This document shows, piece after piece, positions 47,401-56,400 of a stretch of 64,000 bases of DNA (positions are counted from its first letter, which is position 1; each line of letters starts with the position of its first letter). Source of the stretch: Capitulum mitella (Eukaryota; Arthropoda; Thecostraca; Pollicipedomorpha; Pollicipedidae). A program made the position numbers and the translations under genes. The notes under the pieces were generated by a model that saw nothing but the letters and a program-made list of their open reading frames with translations, did no database searches and was not told the DNA's origin. The DNA is taken from NCBI GenBank assembly GCA_030062745.1, contig CP099841.1:5583423-5647422 (forward strand). Direction: 5' to 3'.

Positions 47401-50400
47401 CACCTGCAGGAGGGATAAAAAGACTACACGACGAAAGCTCACGGGCGTCTTCAACACCTGCACTGTGCAAACGTGTTCCACTGAACGTTGATACGAAACC
47501 AAAGCAGAGAAGTTGCCAGACAAGTCCAGGTCGTCGCCGCGCCGCGCAACCAAGGAAGGGTGGGGCCTACGGGGGTTATAGGACCCTCCGATGCGTCAGA
47601 AAATGTAATCAGGATTGACAAAATATCCGAAAATAATAATAGAAGAAATAGCAAGCAAGGGGTACCAAACTCCAAAACGTATCGCCTCATGCCTATGTTG
47701 CCTTCTGGAGACCGAGTTCAAATATTGCAAAATGTGCATCCAATGATAACCTCCTTTATCGTATAATATCCTTCATTCCACGAAACAATGATTAACGCGT
47801 ATTAGTCCAACATCATCCTTTTCCATGTCCTGAGGAAAAGGTTCCTGTCTCTGCTGTCTTTCAAAGAGCAATTCCTCGATGAAGCGGGCTAGGTAATCAG
47901 ACGTATTTAGTATCTGTACGAGTGCATACTTTTAACTGCTATCCTTAACCACCATCAAACGTCAAATTCAATTGTTTCCTTGTTTGGTATTCAAGTCCTT
48001 TTAATATCTTTTTTGGCCCAGTAGAATTTCAGCTTTTAACTTTCCTTCGCCTCTTATTTTCCTCCTTATTTTCCTCTATTTCATTATTTAAATACAACCA
48101 TTCCATAGCATCGCAATTATTAAGCATCACGTCACAGCATCCCACATTTAATTACATTATGACATATTAACATGAAATCATTAATCCTTTCAGGATCACA
48201 ACAATTAAACGTAATCATCGAAGACTTTGTTTCGTCAAGCGCGACACGATTTCAAGCCGGGTCGTGTGCTTTCTATTTTGCGACCCCAGCATACTGTTTC
48301 GGGCATTAGCTCCACCAACCGGCCGTCGGTAGTAATGATTTTATTCTCAAGATATGAAGGTGAAAAATCTTCATGTCTACGTAGAATATCATCGAAATTC
48401 GAATCATGTGTGGAAGTGCTGACATTTCTGCGGGATTTGCGAAATTGGTGAAGGTTTTACGGGTTATTAATGACGCTTGTTTCTGTATTAAATGCAAGTT
48501 CGCCTTCAATTCAGAGGGTCGCGGTATGTCATCCAAGCGACGCTCTGGCTACTGCACTGATCCAAAGTTTAACCAACAGGAAACCGAGGTACGTTAACGA
48601 CACAGAATTACACCTGTTTCATTGAATAGGAAATGCCCATCTCAGTTTTACTTCTGTTTGCGGAACGTACCACATGACTGCGCAAGGCCACTTTTTCGTC
48701 AACCAGCCGTGAACTACACGACGGTGAAAGGATTCATCTCACGTACCCTTCACCCTTACAGTTAGTTCACCAAATCCTCGTGGGATAGCCCAGATTTTCA
48801 CAGAACAATGGTCCTGTTGAGACAGTGTTTGCCCAATTAGTATATTCGTGTCACAAAGCCGGAAGGCCCTTCAGAACACCAACTGCGATTCCGTCCGAAG
48901 CCGAAGTCGTCTTATACGATCAAGGAGGTCTCTTTGGTGATGCAACACGACACACTACAACTACATCCGTTTCCAATGCCAACTCCCGACCATAGCCTAA
49001 CGGAAACAGAACTCTCTACGAATTACGTAACGCACTAGGAGAGAAGACACGACTGGCAATGTGCGATAGAACTCCTACCCAAAATCGTCACGCGAAAGGG
49101 GGACACAATGCCCGGACAATGCGCTATGCGATTTATTAACGCTCCCGACCAAAGACGCATCGCACGCGGTCAAAAACACGCATTGCAACACGGACAGAAC
49201 CGCGCAAATGTGCTGCCCCGCTCACCACCAGCCGACAGCCTTGAGCAAAACCAGATAGCCGGCCGTTCGGCGCGGACAGCCGGCTAAAAATAGCCCGGCA
49301 GTGACTGGACAGGGCGCGCCCGTATCTGTACCCCGCGCCCCTCCCCCCCCCCCCGGCCCGCCCCAGCTCGTGCGAGCTGTTTTCAGCAAGCCTGTCCGGA
49401 CGTCTAGTGACCTCTGGCAAGGTTGCGGGGCCCGCGTGAGCTGGCCGTGGATCCCATCCAGCTCGTCGGGTTTCATCCGCGTTCTGTCGAATGGGTCTCA
49501 GCACGTTTGCGAGTGGTCTCATCACATCTCTTCGGTGCGACAGGGCCACGCTTTTCGCGACGAGTCTGTTTAAGTTATAAACATGTTTGCCGAATATTTC
49601 CAGAACAAAAGTTTCTTGTTGTGAATGGATGTTTTGTTGGAGCAGTCCTTTCTAACGTTGAAAATAGGCACCATCCGTCCAACTGGATTGTTACTGATGT
49701 ATAATTCCTGGACTATCGCACGTCACTTTAGGACAGTTTGCTCATATCCAGATTGTGTAAAAGGGACGTCCTAAGCAACATCGTGGCACCAAAAAAACGC
49801 GCAGCATGAGCGTGCCGAGCATGGTCGTAATGCTTCTCGTTACATAATTTCACCTGCAAAGTACGATAAACAGCAGAAAAGTAGCAATTTCATCCCAACG
49901 TTTTCTCATTTTGCCGCAAAAATGCACGTACGACATCATAATTTCCTCCTTGTGAGTAATCAAGCAATACCTGTCACAGCTCGCCTTCTATGTGGATTTA
50001 CGGGGCAACCATATCAAGACGTGATTTTCTTTGAAACCGCACCTCTGTTCGCAGGAAATATTTACGGCGGAAGAAAAAGATCAGACCCACCGTAAAGAAA
50101 ATAGTCAGCCCATGTCTAAAATCGGAACAGGAATCCGTCAGCCTGACGTCGTGCAGACAAAAACGTTGCGCAGATGAGTCTTCAGCATTACCACGCACAA
50201 AAAACTACTGCGCCACACAGAATCGCAATCCTCACGGCTTAGCAGACGGCCGTCAGCTGACGTAAAGAAACCGCGTTTAATCTGTATCTTCTTTTGCTGA
50301 CGACTTTTCAATGCATCCAATCCAAAATGCCCAGTCAATTAAAGCATGATCCTACGGAAAAACAGCCCTTCAGAGACTGATCTGACAGGGCATTTGGCTA

Positions 50401-53400
50401 ATTGCTGTGACTCAACGACGGGCTTCGTGAAGTGAATTAATTAGGCAACCTCCCAGTCACTGAGAGCCCCTACGTCATAAGGGGTTTCGATGTTCATGTG
50501 GCCGGACATAGCGAAACAAGGACCGTTTCATAGCGACCGCATTCAGTTGTTATGGCGACCGCACCGCTCGCATGTTACCACGCAGAGAACGGAGGCTATG
50601 ACACTCTAAATGAGCATCTTCTGATACGTGCATCGACTTTCTCCCATTCCGCTTTGAGGAAGAGTATTATAAGCAAATAACGAATGTGTGATTTCAAACT
50701 GTGCACAAAAGGTTCATCAGACTACTTAAAACCTACAACTAAATATGATAATTTTTCAAAGCAGATAACGAACGTGAAATGTTGTCTGATAAAAGCTCAT
50801 TATAATATTCACCTGCTTAAAACCCCTCAACGGCAAGGCTGGCTACAACAGTGCCCGCAAAACCCTGTTTTGTGGTAGTTCGCCTTGAATGCATCCCATA
50901 CCAATCGTTGCTGAAGCTCTGTTGGGTTCTTGGAGACATCCAGATCCGATGTGAAGAGCTTTGTTGCCACTTAATCCTATTCCCGGTACGGGGGCCTGAA
51001 TCCCCCTCCTCGGTTTTTTTGTTTGCCAATGCCAGGGTTTTTGACGTAGCTTCACAAAACTTTACCACTTTTCCTGTCTATTCTTTCTTAGTACTGTAAC
51101 AAAATGCGGCAATTCTGTTTTTGTTGCAAAAACGTTGCCTAGCTCCAGTGTTGCCTAGCGGGTGGAGCTAGGCAACGTTTTTGGGAGGCACCTTAGGCCA
51201 TTTTTGGCCCCGTTGAAGGTAATAGGAAAATGGCTGCCAAAAAAGGATTTTTATGATAGTACTTAAAACCTGACACGGATGTATAGGAAAGTAGTTGGGC
51301 AGGCAGAAAAAAATATAATTTTATTAATCCGAGGTCACTTTACATGTCAGGTCAAGGTCAAAGTTCAAAATTTGGTTTCAGAGTGATAAACTTGGCGTTG
51401 TTTTTCGAAATACCACATCCAGAACATATATGACGTAGAAGGATGTCATGTGCTTGTGTATCAAGTTTCAGGTTGATATCAGGTTGGGTTACAGAGCTAT
51501 GACTTAAAATGTCATTGAGCGTACCTTGTATAACAACACCCGTAAAACGGAATGTCAGAAATAGAGTGAATTCAAAAGTTTGGAAACGTTTTCACACAAT
51601 ACGAAATGCACTTAAGACCATTCCACGTGGCTCTTAGGCCACTGGAGGGCATTTAAGGCCAGAGGTTATACGCTGACTTGAGCATACGACCATGACAGTT
51701 CCCTTTTTCATGTCCCTGGCACTGCCTATGCTAAAATTATACAAGCATTGTAATACGATTTGTGTCCCTTCAGCATAACATGACCAGTAAAAGCTAAAAA
51801 AGTGCTTTTAGCTTTTTTCTTAATTCAATTCTTGAAAAACAGGCCCTTCTCGACATTTTAAGTTTTTGGACTAATGGTAAAAGCCCCACCCGTAATCTTT
51901 CGACTGGAGTCAATTTAATCAAAATCGGTCTATAAACAACAGAGTTAAAAGATGTCCAAAATAACTTCCATTGCGACTTTCTTGCCCCTTGTATCTGTTC
52001 TTTTCAAAATTCAGAAAATTTATTTTTAAGGAAATATTTTTTACATCATGGCAAATTGACTGCCGTTCGTTGTGGTGGCATCGGATGCGTAGTTCTCGAG
52101 ATCTCAGGGGGACCGAATTTGCAACCCACTCCCTGCCCCTCTGCAGAGAATGGACCATACCGTCTAGCCCTCCGGGAATAGGGTTAACCCTGTTCCCGGC
52201 CAGGCGTCTGATGATCTCACACCAGTGCCAAACGCATGTGTGACAGCCAACAAAACGTCACTTCTTCGTTATCCCAAGCCTCACGGCGTTAAAAAAGGCA
52301 CGACAGTCGCTGCATGAAACCGGCCCAGTGAAAAGTAAAACATGTCACTGTTGTTTAGCAACATCACCACATGTACAGAGACGGCTGAACGTTTTCAGAA
52401 ATGCTGAAGCAAAATCTGATATTTAAGTCATTTCCCTCCAATCAGCACCATGACTTTTAGGATTCGGCTAACGCCGAATCCTAACAATCATGCTGGGGCA
52501 GATAAGTACCTTCGCAGCCCAGCCCCCGTGTTTCCGCCGTCCATCCATGCATATGTAGCGATCCATTCATACGTGTTTCGCAGAACAATAAACAATGCGT
52601 TGAGGATCAGAAGATCACAGTATCTCGGTGCCTGCAATCCCTTTGGGTCCCGAAACATATACCGCCTTATGGGCTAAGACCATGCACGATGCGCGTTGCA
52701 CTGGCAAGAAACGCAGCACGTTGAACTAATTTTTTACAACGCGTGGTCTAAACGTAATATATTAGCGATGCCCGTCATTGCATGGGTGCATGAAACGCAG
52801 TTGCAGTCCCATCTTGATGTACGCAAATCACGTCTTTCGGCATGCCAAGCCACTTATTACCGAGGAGTATCAGTCAACCCAGAGTGAAAGCGATCAGGCG
52901 AACAGCTCGCTCCATCGTTTCAAGAAACGGTGACTGCATAACAATTTTTCCTTTAGCCTCCAGTTTGGAAGAGCCAAATACGTCGCCCGATAACGCCAAT
53001 CACACCGGTTTGGACCACGCTAAGCCGAAAATAGCGTCAGGCGATTGGCTGTCGGATCAGCGCGCCGAGGCGGGGTGGCCCTGTTGAGCCGCTGTCGGCC
53101 GCTGAACGGGGCCCGGTCGCGGCGGGAGCCGATGTCGGGGACCAGCCGACCCGTCCTTCCCTGCCACCGGGCGGAGCGGCAGTGAACCACACAGAGCCGC
53201 CGACGGCACCCAGAGAGCACGACCGACCAGGCAGCTCGGCACGAGATCCCGGCTCTCTCCAGACCCCTGACGAAGCTTGGGACAACGAAAAGGCTTGCCA
53301 CAAGAAACTAAGAAAACGCTGAGAGCGAAGAAAACGGTTTGCGTGCGTGCACAGGTGTCTGTGGCTCCGGGGCTCCATTGCATCTAAAGATTTAAACACC

Positions 53401-56400
53401 GCAGGATGCATAACATCCTGGTATGGCTCTGGGCAGAAAAGGAATGTTTGTGACACGGACATTGTATTTGACCATGCCGGGCTGCATAGCCATAACTTGA
53501 TGTTCAACGAAGAAAACGTTGAAGTTGTTCGAAACCAATAGTGCATAAAACCATTCCTAAAATTGTCGCCCTAAAGCATCATTAATCTATTGACAATTTC
53601 CGAGTACTATTCCCGCCCACAGGAAGTAAGAACGACGACATTCTTAAACCTATGGTTTACGTAGTTGGTGAGAACATACGTAAATGGTATATTTACAGCC
53701 ATTGGACAACGACATCCAAATAGGCTTAACTGCCGTCTCAAGGGTACATGTAACGTGATGTGAAATAAACATAAATGAATAAATAAATAAAAAACGACGA
53801 ATAAGAACGTCGTCGCAGTCACAGTTATTGCACACCAGAGAGTTTACGAACGTCCTCGTTTCGGGCTGCGGAGACCTCTTAAAGCCCTTAGTCCTGACGA
53901 AAATCTTCACCTTTGTGCGCCCTTGAAGTTGAATGCTGAGAGTGACACCACTACAGGAGGAAACAGTGTTCCTGCCTTCGTTGTAGCTCAACCTTACTTC
54001 CAACATCCGACATTGGACCGCATCGTTCCAATGTTCATATTCACCTTCTCCGTACCAGTGAGGGGTGTTTGAGCACTCCCCCCTAACTCGCGAACCATGT
54101 ATCGGAGGAAAATGAAATATACATCACTGGAAAGCATTCGAAGAATAGAGCTCGAAACCGGCAACATTTTTTTCAACATTGCCCCAAATGTTAAGGGAAT
54201 ATAGCCAAAAATTTCAAAATTCCGCCTTTTTATTTTTTATTAACTCAGCAGCTAATCAATATTTTGCCTCAAATTACGCCTTACATAATAACTAATAACA
54301 AGCCAAACAGTCTTTTCAAGGAAATCTACCTCCTTTTCACCTTCGGCGCGAGTCAGGTCAGGTCAGGCCATCGTTCCAAAATGGCACGTCTGCAAAATGT
54401 ATGTCCTTTTCTCCTTACCGACAAGCATGTTTTTGGCTGATTTGCATTTAAGAGGGCTCTGATGAGATATCCAAGTACACTACAGATACCCAAACACGAC
54501 GTCATGCTGAATCAAACGTCATCCGGGGTCAGCTACGGTCAGATTTTCAGTTGATAGGAGTGGAAACATCTAAAGTTTTATCCAGGGTCCACGTGGCAAG
54601 TGCAACATTTTTCGGAGTTCGGGAAGGATCAATAAGGCCGAAGAGATATCATATGAGGTCGCCAGCCGACGGTTTCCGACGCCACTTCGTGCGCCTGCCG
54701 TGGCGAAGAATACGTCAGGTGCACATGGCCATGCAGGAATTTTCTTTTAAAGGAACCTTATTGTTGCAATTTATCTCTAGCATTGTTTTGACATATTGTA
54801 CTGTGTTGTACACAGTAGCTCATTCAAGGCGACAACAAACTCTTTAGTGCATGGCTCAAATTAAAAAGGTTCATTGACCTTGGATGATCTCTAATGGCCT
54901 CTTTTTGCCCTACAAGGTGAGATAAGATTATTTTGGGCTTTTAATTCGAATCCAGCATTCATTTTAACCCCATACAGCTGCAAGTTACTAATTCTGGGTA
55001 AAAAGTTTGGGTTTATAACATACATCCATAGTGAGGGGTTATGGCCTGAGGCAAGGTTACGGGTGCTCTGGTGACATGATGGTAGCACATGTAAGGGGTA
55101 ATGTTGCTGATAATATCTGAGTCTCGTAATCCCGTAAAAATACGTTCAAATTTACACAAAGTCTCAAAAAAGGGGCTAAAACTTGACCCGGCCTCAGGTC
55201 ACTGACTTGCAATTTTCCGAAAAATCTGAAATACACACACTGTATCTTCTATCGTATGCTATAATTAATGCAAATTTTAACGGATTCAGTTCAACCCCGA
55301 AAAAACTAGAGGAGGCCAATTTTTTTTTAGCTTTACCTCTTTTACCTAACCTAGGTCAGAGACCTAACTTGATGTGGGGCTGAAATTTTGATAGGATATG
55401 TACAAGGAATAATGCAAAAATTGCTGTAAACTTGGCGGCTCTGTGCTTTTCCGTCTTTCCACTATGGCGGGAAAACCTGAGCAGGGCGTTCAAATGAGTC
55501 CTCCCCCGACACGGGGAGAATTAACCCTATTCCCAGATGGCTAAATGACATGGCCGATTCCCGGCAGGGGGCGGATTCGCCCCCTCCCCCCCCATATCTC
55601 GAAAACTACACATCCGATTTTATTGCAACAAACGGCAGTCGATTTTCCATGATGTACATTACATTTTCATAAAAATAACTTTTTGAAATTTCCGAAAGGG
55701 GTGGATACTGGGGGGAGCAAAAAAGTCAAAATGGGAGATGTTTTGGACTTGTTTCAACTCTGTTGTTTATGGACCGACTTTGATGAAATTGGCAGGAATT
55801 CGAGAGATTATGGGTGGTAGTTCTACCATTGGTCCGTATATTCCAAATTTGGGGAAAAATTCATAGGCTTTCACAGGGTTTCAAAAATAGGAGGACTGGT
55901 TTTTCAAAACTAAATTAATAGGAAAGTTAAAACACTTGTTTTTAGCTGCCACTAGTTATGTTATGCTGCAGAAGTACAAATCATATTACAGTGTTGGGAA
56001 ATTGTTAGCATAGGCGGTGCCAGGGACATGAAAAAGGGAGAACTCTCATAGTCACACGTTCTTCAAGTCAACTTACGACCTATCACCTTAAATGACCTCC
56101 GCTTACGTAAGAATCACTTGGAATGATCTCGTGTGCATTTCATATTATTTAAAAACGTTTCCAATCATTTGAATTCGCTCTATTCGTAAAATTCCTTTTT
56201 ACGGCTGTTGTGATATAGGGTGCGCGCACTGACATATTAGGGCTTCGTAACCCGACCTGATTTCAAGCTGAAACTTAGTACACAAGTGGAGGGCACCCTT
56301 CTACTTAATTTATATGCCGGGTTTGATCTCCGAAAAAGTAGCACCAAAATTATTGTTATGAAACCAAGTTATGAATTTTGACCTCGACCTGACCTCATCA

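Noticed and set aside
53037..53546. 169-codon minus-strand frame considered as a cyclase 5' exon
   Set aside because: No signal peptide followed by ligand-domain motifs and no matching phase to the 59096-58989 exon, which lies upstream of it.
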